DNA of 64,000 nucleotides, taken from contig NZ_AUIE01000035.1 of the NCBI RefSeq assembly GCF_000423545.1, forward strand, positions 1 to 64,000. Reading direction: 5' to 3'. Below, piece after piece: positions 55,679 through 64,000 of the stretch. Position 1 is the first letter of the stretch. Every line of letters starts with the position of its first letter. Position numbers and translations under genes: made by a program. The notes under the pieces are model-generated. The model ran no database searches, was not told the DNA's origin, and saw only the letters and a list, made by a program, of their open reading frames with translations. This DNA comes from Metapseudomonas resinovorans DSM 21078. GTDB taxonomy: Bacteria; Pseudomonadota; Gammaproteobacteria; Pseudomonadales; Pseudomonadaceae.

Positions 55679-56779
55679 TCAGGTCCCTGACTTCAGCTTC
55701 GTCCAGGCACGGGTGCGGGCGCGTTCGGCGTTGCGCTCCAGCGGTATCAGGGTGAAGAGCGTGGCCTGGGCTTCGGCGGTGGGGTAGAGGTTGGGGTTGT
55801 TGCGGATTTCCGGGCTGACCAGGGCGGTGGCGTCCTTGTTCGGGTTCGGGTAACCGACGAAGTCACTGACCGGGGCGATCACCTGGGGCTGTAGCAGGTA
55901 GTTGATGAAGGCATGGGCGTCTTCGGGGTTCTGCGCGCCCTTGGGAATGGCCAGCATGTCGAACCATACCGGTGCGCCTTCCTTGGGCAGGCGCATGTCC
56001 ACCACCACCCCGTTGCCGGCTTCCTTGGCGCGGTTGGCCGCCTGGGAGAAGCTGCCGGAGTAGCCCACGGCCACGCAGATGTCACCGTTGGCGATATCGG
56101 CCATGTATTTGGAGGAGTGGAAGTAGGCGACGTTGGGGCGGATCTTCTGCAGCAGCGCGCCGGCCTTGTCGTAGTCCTTCGGCTCGTTGCTGTTGGGCGG
56201 CAGGCCCAGGTAGTGCAGGGCGATGGGCAGGATCTCCGACGGCGAGTCCAGCAGGGCCACGCCGCACTGCTTGAGCTTGGCGATGTTCTCTTCCTTGAAG
56301 ATCAGGTCCCAACTGTCCACCGGGGCATTCTCGCCCAGGGCTGCCTTGACCTTGGCCGGGTTGAAGCCGATCAGCACCGTTCCGTACATGTAAGGCACGG
56401 CGAAGCGGTTGCCCGGGTCGTTGGCCTCGATCAGCTTCATCAGCTGCGGGTCCAGGTGGTTCCAGTTGGGCAGCTTGCTGCGGTCGAGCGGCTGGAACAC
56501 GCCTGCCTCGATCTGCTTGGCGAGGAAGACGTTGGACGGCACCACCACGTCATAACCCGAATTGCCGGTGAGCAGCTTGGCTTCCAGGGCCTCGTTGGTG
56601 TCGAAGATGTCGTAGATCAGCTTGGCGCCGTTCTCCTTCTTGAAGGTGTCCAGGGTCTGCGGGGTGATGTAGTCGAACCAGTTGTAGACACGCAGGGTGC
56701 GCTCTTCGGCCAGGGAATGGGTGGCGAGCAGGCCGCACAAGGCGGCGCCAAGAAGGCGGGGGAGTGTGTGTTTGATCAA
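55679..56779 (-). CDS. Polyamine ABC transporter periplasmic binding protein (PotF/SpuD-like)
   Basis: 366 residues from a TTG start at 56779, which places a good signal peptide (IKHTLPRLLGAALCGLLATHSLA) at the N-terminus and has AAGG upstream; an ATG at 56890 would add 37 residues that look non-coding. RTLRVYNWFDYITPQTLDTF and SGYDVVVPSNVFLAKQIEAG are the signature of PotF/SpuD/SpuE proteins that bind putrescine or spermidine. No permease or ATPase genes are next to it, so it is an orphan binding protein, perhaps for an amine. Confidence 0.88.
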   Translation of the reverse strand: MIKHTLPRLLGAALCGLLATHSLAEERTLRVYNWFDYITPQTLDTFKKENGAKLIYDIFDTNEALEAKLLTGNSGYDVVVPSNVFLAKQIEAGVFQPLDRSKLPNWNHLDPQLMKLIEANDPGNRFAVPYMYGTVLIGFNPAKVKAALGENAPVDSWDLIFKEENIAKLKQCGVALLDSPSEILPIALHYLGLPPNSNEPKDYDKAGALLQKIRPNVAYFHSSKYMADIANGDICVAVGYSGSFSQAANRAKEAGNGVVVDMRLPKEGAPVWFDMLAIPKGAQNPEDAHAFINYLLQPQVIAPVSDFVGYPNPNKDATALVSPEIRNNPNLYPTAEAQATLFTLIPLERNAERARTRAWTKLKSGT

Positions 56780-56988
56780 TTGCGGCAACCTTTGGGTGAG
56801 CTGAGTTGGGCCTAAATCGATATCTATCCGTTCAGGTCGCAATTCTGTAAGCAAATGCCGCGCCATGTAGGTGGGAAGGCCGATATACATCGATAAAACC
56901 CCAAAAAGACTGGGCGCGAGGGGAAGCGGGGATTACCGGGCGTAACGGCCGATGGCACCGGGCTACCCAAGTGAGTTCAAACGAACCC

Positions 56989-57606
56989 CTACACGATCAC
57001 CCGCACCAGTTGCCAGGCAGCGAAGCCCAGCAGAAAGACCCCGGCGGTGCGGTCGATCCATTGCATGGCGCCCACGCCCAGCCGATGGCGAATCGTGGAG
57101 ACGCCAAGGCTCAAGGCCAGCCACCAGAGGGCGGAGCCGAAGAACACCCCCAACACCATGACCAGGCCATCCGCTCCGGAAAGGGCCTTGCCGCCGGACA
57201 GCGTGGCGAAGATGGCGATGAAGGAAAGGATGGTCAGCGGGTTGCTGAGGGTCAGCACGAACACCGAGGCGAAGGCCGGCAGTGCGCGCACCGGGTCGCC
57301 TGCGCTGGCGGCGCGATCCGGGGGCGTTGCGCGCAGCATCTTCAGGCCCATCCAGGCCAGGAACAGGGCGCCAGCGAGCGCGAGTGGCGTGGACAGCGCG
57401 ACGAAGACGCGGGTGATGGCGCCAATGCCGAAGGCCCCCAGCGCGCCGTAGCAGGCATCCGCCGCTGCCGCGCCCAGGCCGCTGATGAAGCCAATGCGCG
57501 CGCCGTGGCCCAGGGTGCGCTGGATGCACAGCAATCCGATGGGACCAACCGGGGCGGCGATGGACAGGCCGATCAGGACGGACTTGAGAAACAGCAGGGC
57601 TTCCAT
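56989..57606 (-). CDS. LysE-family amino acid exporter
   Basis: 205 residues from ATG 57606 (GGAG upstream). Six membrane segments; FLKSVLIGLSIAAPVGPIGL is the LysE/RhtB N-terminal signature. The open frame continues to 57861 across the intergenic space without homology. Divergent from an Lrp/AsnC gene, a common regulator-exporter pairing. Confidence 0.9.
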   Translation of the reverse strand: MEALLFLKSVLIGLSIAAPVGPIGLLCIQRTLGHGARIGFISGLGAAAADACYGALGAFGIGAITRVFVALSTPLALAGALFLAWMGLKMLRATPPDRAASAGDPVRALPAFASVFVLTLSNPLTILSFIAIFATLSGGKALSGADGLVMVLGVFFGSALWWLALSLGVSTIRHRLGVGAMQWIDRTAGVFLLGFAAWQLVRVIV

Positions 57607-57739
57607 GCGCAGGCTCCGGAGGCAGTGGACATGGCGAATATTCTGCGCTGCACTGCCTGGAGCTTGAATGCAGGAACTACGGTAGTTTCGTCGGATCGCT
57701 TGAATATTTAACGAGATGAGGTGGGGAGGCCTGAAAAAT

Positions 57740-58186
57740 ATGGAGCTTGACGCAAAGTCCTGGAAGATCCTGCAAGTCGTGCAGCGCGAGGGGCGTATTT
57801 CCCTGACCGACCTGGCCTCGCGGGTAGCGCTGTCGCTGCCGGCCACCTCCGAGCGCCTCAAGCGCCTGGAAGAGGCCGGCGTGATCGAGGCCTACCGCGC
57901 TGCGGTTTCGGCGGAGAAGGCGGGCTACTCGGTCATGGCGCTGATCGGCATGACCACTCCGCAGCCGCAAAAGGCGCGGCTGATCGCCCAGTTGCAGCAA
58001 ATGCCTGAAGTGCTGGAGTGCCTGCACGTCACCGGGCAGGACTCCTTCATCCTGCGCGTGGTCACCCGCGATATCCGCCACCTGGAACGGTTCGTCGGCA
58101 GCATCAACCACTTCGGCGAAACCCGAACCTCCATCGTGATGTCGGCACCCATTCCCCTACGCGGAGTAGAACCGCCGGATGGGTGA
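57740..58186 (+). CDS. Lrp/AsnC-family transcriptional regulator
   Basis: 148 residues from ATG 57740 (GGGAGG upstream). HTH: LDAKSWKILQVVQREGRISL and DLASRVALSLPATSERLKRL. RAM/AsnC ligand domain follows. Probably controls the divergent LysE exporter in response to an amino acid. Confidence 0.92.
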   Translation: MELDAKSWKILQVVQREGRISLTDLASRVALSLPATSERLKRLEEAGVIEAYRAAVSAEKAGYSVMALIGMTTPQPQKARLIAQLQQMPEVLECLHVTGQDSFILRVVTRDIRHLERFVGSINHFGETRTSIVMSAPIPLRGVEPPDG

Positions 58187-58193
58187 CAAAACC

Positions 58194-58397
58194 GTGTAGG
58201 GGCGATTTCAATGGCTATGTCTGCGTTGGCTGTTGCGAGAGATTTGCCATCGGTCCAAGAACCTTGTAGGAGCTGGCTTGCCAGCGAAACGGGGCCATTC
58301 GCTGGCAAGCCAGCTCCTACGAGCAATGCAGCTGCCTGCAACACGTATTGCAGACATAGCCATTTCAATCGCCAAGGGCGGCGAAGCTGCCCCCCGG
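58194..58397. repeat. Composite palindromic repeat, copy C (inverted)
   Basis: The reverse complement of this segment aligns with copy B over its full length. Outer arms GGCGATTTCAATGGCTATGT (58201-) and its complement near 58347-58373; inner REP hairpin 58265-58320. It follows the Lrp gene by a few bases. Confidence 0.85.
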
Positions 58398-58582
58398 TCA
58401 TGAAGCCCGGACCTGCGGCCCGGTTGGCCAATGAACTCGCCCCCACAGATGGAGCAATCCATCTTCTTGGCTCGAATGGCGGCAATCTGCCATACGGTCT
58501 CACTGCCCATTCCGAGTTTGTTTAGAATGCCTCCCGTTTTGCCGTCCGTTCTGGGGCGGCTCTTTCGAATGAAAGGTTCTTC

Positions 58583-60652
58583 ATGCTCACCGGCAGCTAC
58601 GACTACTCCCTTGCTCTCATTTCCCTGCTGGTGGCCATCCTGGCGTCCTACACGGCGCTGGACCTGGCCGGGCGGGTGGCCCGTAGCCAGGGACGTGGCG
58701 CGGTGCTGTGGATTGCAGGCGGTGCCATCGCCATGGGCATTGGAATCTGGTCCATGCACTTCATCGGCATGCTCGCCTTCAGCCTGCCCATTCCGCTGGG
58801 CTACGACCTGCCGTTGACCCTGCTGTCCCTGCTGATCGCCGTGCTGGTATCCGGTTTCGCCCTGTGGCTGGTGAGCCAACCCGAGCAGCCCCTCTGGCAG
58901 TTGCTCTGTGGCGCCGTGACCATGGGCGCTGGAATCAGCTCCATGCACTACCTGGGCATGCACGCCATGCGCATGGTGCCGGGAATCGACTACGACCCCG
59001 GCCTGTTCTACCTCTCCCTGGCCATCGCCGTTGCCGCCTCCGGTGCGGCGCTGTGGATCGCCTTCCGTCTGCGCCACGACACCCCCTATGTGCGCCTGGC
59101 GCGAGCGGGGGCGGCCCTGGTGATGGGCGCGGCCATCGTCGGCATGCACTACACCGGCATGGCGGCGGCGAACTTCCCGCTGGGCAGCATCTGCGGCGCG
59201 GCCGTTGCCGGCCTCGACAGCCGCTGGCTGGCCAGCCTGGTGATAGTGGTCACCCTGGCGATTCTGGCCATCGCCCTGCTGACCTCGGTGCTGGATGCCC
59301 GCCTGGAGGCGCGCACCGCCCAGCTCGCCAGTTCCCTGGAGCGTGCCAACCAGGAGCTGACCCACCTGGCTCTGCACGACAACCTCACCGAGCTGCCCAA
59401 CCGCACGTTGCTGGAGGACCGCATCGACCAGGCGATCCACAAGGTCAATCGCAATGGCGGATGCTTCGGCCTGCTGTTCATGGACCTGGATGGCTTCAAG
59501 CCGGTCAACGACGCCTTCGGCCACCATGTGGGCGACCTGTTGCTGCGGGACGTGGCCCAGCGTCTGCGCGAACACCTGCGCGCCGAGGACACCCTGGCGC
59601 GCATCGGCGGTGACGAATTCGTGCTGCTGGCCAGCCTCGGCGAGCCGAATGACGCAGTGACCCTTGCCAGCCAACTCGTCGCCCTTGTGGGCAGTGTCTT
59701 CGAGGTGGCTGGCCAGGAGCTGCGGGTGTCCACCAGCGTCGGCATCGCCCTCTATCCCGGCGATGGCGCCACCCGCGAAGAGCTGCTGATGAATGCTGAC
59801 GCGGCCATGTACCACGCCAAGGGCGCGGGCAAGAACGGTTATAGCTTCTTTGAACAGTCGATGAACACCAACGCCCGCAACCAACTGCAGCTGCTCCACG
59901 ACCTGCGCCAGGCGCTGGATGCCGGTGAGCTGGTGCTGCACTACCAGCCCAAGTTCGCGGCCGGTGACGGTCGCCGGGTGATCGGTGCCGAGGCGCTGCT
60001 GCGCTGGCAGCACCCACGCCGGGGTCTGCTGATGCCCGACCAGTTCATCGAACTGGCGGAGAAAACCGGGCTGATCATTCCCATCGGCAATTGGGTGTTG
60101 GACCAGGCCTGCCGGCAGATGAGCCAGTGGTACGCCGAAGGTCGACGCGACTGGCGCGTGGCGGTCAACCTGTCGGCCCTGCAGTTCTGTCATGCCGGGC
60201 TGATCGACAGTGTCCAGGCGGCCCTGGAGCGATATGCGCTGCCGGCCAACTGCCTGACCCTGGAGATCACCGAAACCACTGCCATGCAGGACGCCGACAC
60301 CAGCCTGGGCATCCTCGGTCGACTGGCGGAAATGGGCGTGGACCTGTCCATCGACGACTTCGGCACCGGCTATTCCAGCCTGCTGTATCTCAAGCGCCTG
60401 CCGGCCAATGAGCTGAAGATCGACCGGGGATTCGTCCGCGACCTGGAGCGCGACAGCGATGACGCGGCGATCATTTCTGCCATCGTCGCACTCGGCCAGG
60501 CGCTGGACCTGCGCATCGTTGCCGAAGGGGTGGAGACCGAGTCCCAGCAGGCGTTCCTGACCGGCCTTGGCTGCGATTCGTTGCAGGGTTTCCTGTTCGG
60601 CAAGCCCGTTCCGGCGGATCAGTTCATGGTCGGGGTCGAGGCGCTGGCCTGA
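58583..60652 (+). CDS. MHYT-GGDEF-EAL cyclic-di-GMP protein
   Basis: 689 residues. The N-terminal MHYT sensor has seven predicted membrane helices with repeated motifs SMHFIGM, SMHYLGM and GMHYTGM (thought to bind metal or diatomic gas). The diguanylate cyclase domain has an intact GGDEF (342-346), and the phosphodiesterase domain has EALLRW (470-475) and the DDFGTGYSS loop. Both domains look intact, so activity may be dual or switched by the sensor. AAAGG before ATG 58583. Confidence 0.93.
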   Translation: MLTGSYDYSLALISLLVAILASYTALDLAGRVARSQGRGAVLWIAGGAIAMGIGIWSMHFIGMLAFSLPIPLGYDLPLTLLSLLIAVLVSGFALWLVSQPEQPLWQLLCGAVTMGAGISSMHYLGMHAMRMVPGIDYDPGLFYLSLAIAVAASGAALWIAFRLRHDTPYVRLARAGAALVMGAAIVGMHYTGMAAANFPLGSICGAAVAGLDSRWLASLVIVVTLAILAIALLTSVLDARLEARTAQLASSLERANQELTHLALHDNLTELPNRTLLEDRIDQAIHKVNRNGGCFGLLFMDLDGFKPVNDAFGHHVGDLLLRDVAQRLREHLRAEDTLARIGGDEFVLLASLGEPNDAVTLASQLVALVGSVFEVAGQELRVSTSVGIALYPGDGATREELLMNADAAMYHAKGAGKNGYSFFEQSMNTNARNQLQLLHDLRQALDAGELVLHYQPKFAAGDGRRVIGAEALLRWQHPRRGLLMPDQFIELAEKTGLIIPIGNWVLDQACRQMSQWYAEGRRDWRVAVNLSALQFCHAGLIDSVQAALERYALPANCLTLEITETTAMQDADTSLGILGRLAEMGVDLSIDDFGTGYSSLLYLKRLPANELKIDRGFVRDLERDSDDAAIISAIVALGQALDLRIVAEGVETESQQAFLTGLGCDSLQGFLFGKPVPADQFMVGVEALA

Positions 60653-60691
60653 AGGAGGGCAGTGCATATGGCGAGCCGTTGCGCTAATTTC

Positions 60692-60707
60692 ATACCCCCC
60701 GGGGTAA
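60692..60707. promoter_or_regulatory. CsoR-type operator upstream of the repressor gene
   Basis: ATACCCCCCGGGGTAA, near-perfect inverted repeat (ATACCCC against GGGGTA) 20 bases before the repressor gene. Same arms as 61053-61068. G-tract palindromes of this kind are typical of CsoR/CstR sites; implies autoregulation. Confidence 0.75.
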
Positions 60708-60726
60708 TCGCCAGCAGAGACAGCCA

Positions 60727-60996
60727 ATGACCAACGAAGTGGTGGCCGCCCATCAGGACGCCATGCTCAAGCGCCTGGCCCGCGTTGAAGGGCAGATTCG
60801 TGGCCTGCAGGCGATGATCCGCCGTGGCGATGACTGTGAAGCTATCGCCCAACAGTTCAGCGCCTCGCGCAAGGCGCTCGACCGTGCCTACCAGCAGATG
60901 CTGATGTGTCTGCTGGAAGAGGCCATGCTCGACCCGGAGCAGGATGCAGGCGACACCCTCGAGCGCGTTCGCGCCATCTTCACCAAGTACACCTGA
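60727..60996 (+). CDS. CsoR/FrmR-family repressor, probable sulfur sensor
   Basis: 89 residues, all-helical DUF156 family: MLKRLARVEGQIRGLQAMIR and ECEAIA-like GDDCEAIAQQFSASRKALDR. Cys 37 aligns with the conserved first ligand. The second Cys is residue 61, one position before the usual His, and no His is present there, so it does not fit Cu(I) or formaldehyde sensors and differs from the CstR spacing. The neighbours (YeeE/YedE pair, persulfide dioxygenase-like enzyme) point to persulfide sensing through a disulfide or polysulfide link. This is inference. Confidence 0.88.
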   Translation: MTNEVVAAHQDAMLKRLARVEGQIRGLQAMIRRGDDCEAIAQQFSASRKALDRAYQQMLMCLLEEAMLDPEQDAGDTLERVRAIFTKYT

Positions 60997-61052
60997 GTTT
61001 TTCGTGGCGGCGTTAGCAGCCCGTCGCATAGGGTCTTGAGCGTCTGGATCAC

Positions 61053-61068
61053 ATACCCCTGGGGGTAT
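61053..61068. promoter_or_regulatory. CsoR-type operator upstream of the YeeE/YedE operon
   Basis: ATACCCC-TG-GGGGTAT is a perfect 7-2-7 inverted repeat 49-64 bases before the first transporter gene. Confidence 0.8.
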
Positions 61069-61116
61069 ATGATCACGCCACCTGAAGCCTTGTGGCCGTC
61101 GCGGCCCGGAGTCCCT

Positions 61117-61557
61117 ATGACAATCGACTGGCTCTCTTTCACGCCCTGGAGCGCCCTGGCCGGTGGCGCGCTGATCGGCTTGTCCGCCAGCCTGTTCATC
61201 CTCGCCAATGGCCGCGTCGCCGGCATCAGCGGCCTGCTTGGCAGCCTGCTCGAGCGCGCCGGTGATGGCCTGGGCGAGAAGGCCCTGTTCCTCCTCGGCC
61301 TGTTGTTGGCGCCGGTGCTCTGGACGGCAATCGCCGGGGCGCCGCAGGTGCGGATCGACGCGGGTTGGCTGGCGCTGCTGTCTGCCGGCCTGCTGGTGGG
61401 GGTGGGTACCCGCTACGGTTCCGGCTGCACCAGTGGCCACGGCGTCTGCGGACTGGCGCGCCTGTCGCCGCGCTCGCTGGTAGCGACCCTGGCCTTCATG
61501 GCGATGGGGTTCCTCACCACCTATGTGATGCGACATCTGATTGGAGGTGGCCTGTGA
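61117..61557 (+). CDS. YeeE/YedE (DUF395) half-transporter, first subunit
   Basis: 146 residues from ATG 61117 ([20 protein letters not shown]). Four membrane segments. [20 protein letters not shown] is the YeeE/YedE signature with conserved cysteines that handle thiosulfate or persulfide-sulfur (PmpA-like). Overlaps the next gene by four bases. Confidence 0.88.
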   Translation: MTIDWLSFTPWSALAGGALIGLSASLFILANGRVAGISGLLGSLLERAGDGLGEKALFLLGLLLAPVLWTAIAGAPQVRIDAGWLALLSAGLLVGVGTRYGSGCTSGHGVCGLARLSPRSLVATLAFMAMGFLTTYVMRHLIGGGL

Positions 61558-61991
61558 ACAAGCTCAGTGCTTTTCTCGCCGGCCTGATATTCGGTCTGGG
61601 TCTGCTGCTCGCGGGCATGGCCGACCCGGCCAAAGTGCTTGCCTTCCTCGATCTGGCCGGCGCCTGGGACCCGTCCCTGGCCCTGGTGATGGCCGGTGCC
61701 ATCGCCGTTGCGTTGCCGGCCTTCAGCCTTGCCAGGCGACTGCCGGAGTCCTGGCTGGGGCAGCCGATGCAACTGCCCGCCAAGCGTGGCCCTGATCGCC
61801 GGCTGATCGGCGGCAGCCTGCTGTTCGGTGCGGGCTGGGGCATCGCCGGCATCTGCCCGGGCCCGGCTGTGGTACTGCTGCTGACCGGCCATTGGCAGGC
61901 CTGGCTGTTTTTCCTGGCCATGCTGGGCGGGATGCTCCTTTACGCAGGCCTGGACGGTGGGTACAGGCGGCTGAGCCTGAAACTAAGCTGA
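61554..61991 (+). CDS. YeeE/YedE (DUF395) half-transporter, second subunit
   Basis: 145 residues from GTG 61554, which overlaps the previous stop codon. Four membrane segments. GAGWGIAGICPGPAVVLLLT is the second-half signature with its conserved Cys (PmpB-like). The two halves together equal one full-length YeeE. Confidence 0.88.
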   Translation: MNKLSAFLAGLIFGLGLLLAGMADPAKVLAFLDLAGAWDPSLALVMAGAIAVALPAFSLARRLPESWLGQPMQLPAKRGPDRRLIGGSLLFGAGWGIAGICPGPAVVLLLTGHWQAWLFFLAMLGGMLLYAGLDGGYRRLSLKLS

Positions 61992-62016
61992 AGAAACCAG
62001 GATTGGAGCTCGCACT

Positions 62017-62880
62017 ATGAAACCGCGTGTGGAAGCCTTCTTCGACCCGGCCACCTGTTCTTACAGCTACGTCGTCAGCGATCCGGCCAGCGGTCGCTGC
62101 GCCATCATCGACCCGGTGCTGGACTACTGCGCCGCCAGCGGTCGCACGTCCCATGCCGGGGCCGAGCGCATTGCCGCTTACGTGCGGGAGCAGGGCCTGA
62201 CGGTTGATTGGCTGCTGGAAACCCACGTCCATGCCGATCACCTTTCGGCCGCGGCCTGGCTCAAGCAGGAGCTCGGCGGGCGCCTCGCCATCGGTGGGCT
62301 GATCACCCAGGTGCAACAGCGCTTCGGCGCGCTGTTCAACGCCGGAAAGGACTTCGCCACCGACGGTCGCCAGTTCGACCGCCTGCTGCAGGACGGCGAC
62401 CGTCTGGCCATCGGCGAGCTTGAGCTCCGCGCCCTCCATACGCCGGGCCATACCCCGGCCTGCATGACCTACCTGATCGGGGACGCCGCGTTTATCGGCG
62501 ACACCCTGTTCATGCCCGACTACGGAACCGCCCGCTGCGATTTCCCAGGGGGCGACGCCCGTGCCCTGTACCGTTCCATTCAGCGCCTGTTCGCGCTGCC
62601 GGATGAAACCCGATTGTTCCTCTGCCATGACTACAAGGCACCGGGCCGCGACGAATACTGCTGCGAATCCACAGTGGCCGACCAGCGCGCAGGAAACGTC
62701 CATGCCCACGAACGCATCGACGAAGACGCCTTCGTCGCCATGCGCACCACACGGGACGCCACCCTGGCCATGCCGGCGCTGATCCTGCCGGCGGTGCAGG
62801 TGAACATGCGCGCCGGCCAATTGCCGCCGGCCGAAGGCAATGGCATCCGCTACTTGAAGATTCCCCTCGATACGCTCTGA
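62017..62880 (+). CDS. Persulfide dioxygenase-like MBL hydrolase (Blh/ETHE1 family)
   Basis: 287 residues. Metallo-beta-lactamase motif THVHADHLSAAAWLKQELGG, further ligands in LHTPGHTPACMTYLIGD, DTLFMPDYGTARCDFPGGD and LCHDYKAPGRDEY. This is the Blh/ETHE1 group, iron-dependent sulfur dioxygenases or related hydrolases that oxidise persulfide to sulfite. Last gene of the sulfur operon, 25 bp after the transporter. Confidence 0.9.
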   Translation: MKPRVEAFFDPATCSYSYVVSDPASGRCAIIDPVLDYCAASGRTSHAGAERIAAYVREQGLTVDWLLETHVHADHLSAAAWLKQELGGRLAIGGLITQVQQRFGALFNAGKDFATDGRQFDRLLQDGDRLAIGELELRALHTPGHTPACMTYLIGDAAFIGDTLFMPDYGTARCDFPGGDARALYRSIQRLFALPDETRLFLCHDYKAPGRDEYCCESTVADQRAGNVHAHERIDEDAFVAMRTTRDATLAMPALILPAVQVNMRAGQLPPAEGNGIRYLKIPLDTL

Positions 62881-63026
62881 ATCTTCATTTCCGCCTAGCC
62901 GACATCCCGCTATCACTCGCACGGACGCCCGCTAAAGGGACGCCCTCCGCTCACCAAAGCTGCGGCAATCCACCGCACGCAGGTTCGGCTTCCGGCCCTG
63001 AAACCCGGATGCTAGAGTCGCCGCCC

Positions 63027-63401
63027 ATGAAAATCGCCCGCCAAGACCGCTCGCTGATTGCCTGGATGCTGTATGCCTGCGTCCTGTTCAATCTGTTCGC
63101 CTGTGGTTTGCACCACGGCCAGGCGATGGGGCTGGAGCTGAGCGGTCTGGGCGGGGCGTTCTGTTCCACCGTATCCGATGCCGGCCCGACCCTGGATGGC
63201 GACTTGAGCGGCAGTGCCAGCAGCGGCTGGACCGGCGCCTTCAAGTGTCCCGTTTGCGGCACCGTCACCCTCGGCATCGCTGCACTTTTCGTCCTGGCCT
63301 GGTTGCTGCGCCCGTCCCGAGTGCCGCAACCAACGCCGGAACACCCTGGAAACACCCACCCGCGCTTCAACTGGCCCCCCGCCAACCCCCGAGCTCCCTA
63401 G
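63027..63401 (+). CDS. DUF2946 protein
   Basis: 124 residues from ATG 63027 (MKIARQDRSLIAWMLYACVL). A membrane segment near the N-terminus, the CPVCG motif and a second membrane segment (ALFVLAWLLRPS). DUF2946 proteins are small membrane or periplasmic proteins frequently found just before TonB-dependent receptors, often in copper-related loci. An earlier ATG at 63009 is possible. Confidence 0.8.
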   Translation: MKIARQDRSLIAWMLYACVLFNLFACGLHHGQAMGLELSGLGGAFCSTVSDAGPTLDGDLSGSASSGWTGAFKCPVCGTVTLGIAALFVLAWLLRPSRVPQPTPEHPGNTHPRFNWPPANPRAP

Positions 63402-63454
63402 CGGCGTCACGCCGACTTCCGCGCATTTGTCGCGCGGCGGTCGCCCGTGCCTGA

Positions 63455-63470
63455 CCGGTCTGCAGACCGG
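63455..63470. promoter_or_regulatory. 16-bp perfect palindrome upstream of TonB receptor
   Basis: CCGGTCTGCAGACCGG, 40 bases before the receptor start codon. Without a loop it is more likely a protein-binding site than a terminator. Confidence 0.35.
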
Positions 63471-63509
63471 ATTACAACAACGCCAGTACAAGACCTTAGG
63501 GAGTGCGCC

Positions 63510-64000
63510 ATGCACAACGTCTCCATGCTCAGCCTGCTTGCCATTTCGGTGGCGCTGGCCAACTTCGCCCACGCTGAATCTGTGGAACTGGACAACACCC
63601 TGGTGCAAGGGGAGTACCGCAAGGACCCCACCGCCCCGACCATCGCCGAGAAGAAGGAAGAGTTCTCCCGCATCCCCGGCGGCGCCGGGGTGGTGGACGC
63701 GGAAACCTACAAGACCGGCCGCAGCAGCACCCTGCAGGACGCCCTGGGGATGGCGACCGGCGTATTCATCCAGCCGCGCTTCGGTGCCGAGGAGGCGCGC
63801 CTGTCGATCCGTGGCTCGGGCCTGCAACGCACCTTCCACGGTCGCGGCCTGCTGCTGATGCAGGACGGCGCGCCGGTGAACCTGGCCGACGGCAGCTTCG
63901 ATTTCCAGACCATCGAGCCCCTGGCCACCGACCACATTGAAGTGCTGCGCGGCGCCAACGCCTGGCGCTACGGCGCAGCCAATCTGGGCGGCGCCATCAA
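63510..64000 (+). CDS. TonB-dependent outer-membrane receptor, N-terminal part
   Basis: Start ATG 63510 with AGGGAG upstream; runs off the window. Signal peptide MHNVSMLSLLAISVALANFA ending near HA. The plug domain starts around residue 50: FSRIPGGAGVVDAETYKTGR, TLQDALGMATGVFIQPRFG, LSIRGSGLQRTFHGRGLLL and IEVLRGANAWRYGAANLGGA. FecA-like plug. The ligand (metal, siderophore or other) is not readable from this part. Confidence 0.9.
   Translation, partial: MHNVSMLSLLAISVALANFAHAESVELDNTLVQGEYRKDPTAPTIAEKKEEFSRIPGGAGVVDAETYKTGRSSTLQDALGMATGVFIQPRFGAEEARLSIRGSGLQRTFHGRGLLLMQDGAPVNLADGSFDFQTIEPLATDHIEVLRGANAWRYGAANLGGAI

Noticed and set aside
58208-60727. 839-codon minus-strand open frame
   Set aside because: Antisense to the MHYT-GGDEF-EAL gene and running through composite repeat copy C.
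60727-60996. Copper or nickel sensor (CsoR/RcnR)
   Set aside because: The His ligand is missing and the neighbours are sulfur genes, not metal exporters.

Overview
The window is about 64 kb of high-GC gammaproteobacterial chromosome, most likely Pseudomonas sensu lato. I infer this from the complete leucine/isovalerate operon liuRABCDE, the GTAGGAGC-type REP palindromes, a PpyR-like small membrane protein, the paired DUF1329/DUF1302 genes and the overall codon use. There is no rRNA or tRNA to fix the species. Nothing in the window looks like a CRISPR array or an intact prophage.

Layout. 0-3.3 kb: the 3' end of an IS66-type transposase, then a visibly AT-richer accessory module holding a DUF262/HNH (GmrSD-like) protein and a YhfG-Fic toxin-antitoxin pair. 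3.4-11.5 kb: an OmpR-type response regulator downstream of the liu operon, which runs on the minus strand behind its MerR regulator LiuR and carries REP pairs between genes. 11.6-17.4 kb: a sigma-54 activator, then three translationally linked genes (ABC exporter, subtilisin-like protease, flavin monooxygenase) that match the maturation proteins QhpF, QhpE and QhpG of quinohemoprotein amine dehydrogenase; the enzyme's structural genes and its radical-SAM enzyme are absent. 17.6-31.3 kb: a signalling region with a small membrane protein, an NDH-2-like flavoprotein, a stand-alone receiver, a LysR regulator, a FixJ-type regulator next to an 1833-residue kinase-like/ATPase/GAF/PAS/histidine kinase, and a second histidine kinase-regulator pair followed by a secreted HbpS/GlcG-like protein.

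31.5-51.5 kb: a lipid and surfactant region. It holds two SdsA1-like periplasmic alkylsulfatases, two FadL-type outer-membrane porins, DUF1302 and DUF1329 envelope proteins, a DUF3313 lipoprotein, an MFS transporter, an acyl-CoA dehydrogenase, an acyl-CoA ligase and LysR/AraC regulators. Together these could take up an alkyl sulfate or fatty substrate, desulfate it and feed it to beta-oxidation. A BRO-N protein with a small partner (43.3-44.1 kb) sits in the middle as an accessory insertion. 51.8-55.2 kb: the aromatic amine dehydrogenase operon aauBEDA plus a cytochrome c, on the minus strand. 55.7-58.2 kb: a polyamine-type binding protein and a divergent LysE exporter/Lrp regulator pair. 58.6-64 kb: an MHYT-GGDEF-EAL protein, a sulfide/persulfide detoxification operon (CsoR-like repressor, two YeeE/YedE half-transporters, persulfide dioxygenase-like hydrolase) with two matching operators, and the start of a DUF2946/TonB receptor locus.

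Three copies of a roughly 200-bp palindromic element, each with a REP hairpin nested inside a second inverted repeat, lie at about 17.4, 55.5 and 58.2 kb. The observations I would follow first are the orphan qhpFEG cassette (with aromatic amine dehydrogenase in the same window), this composite repeat family, and the HbpS-like sensor locus with twin palindromes.
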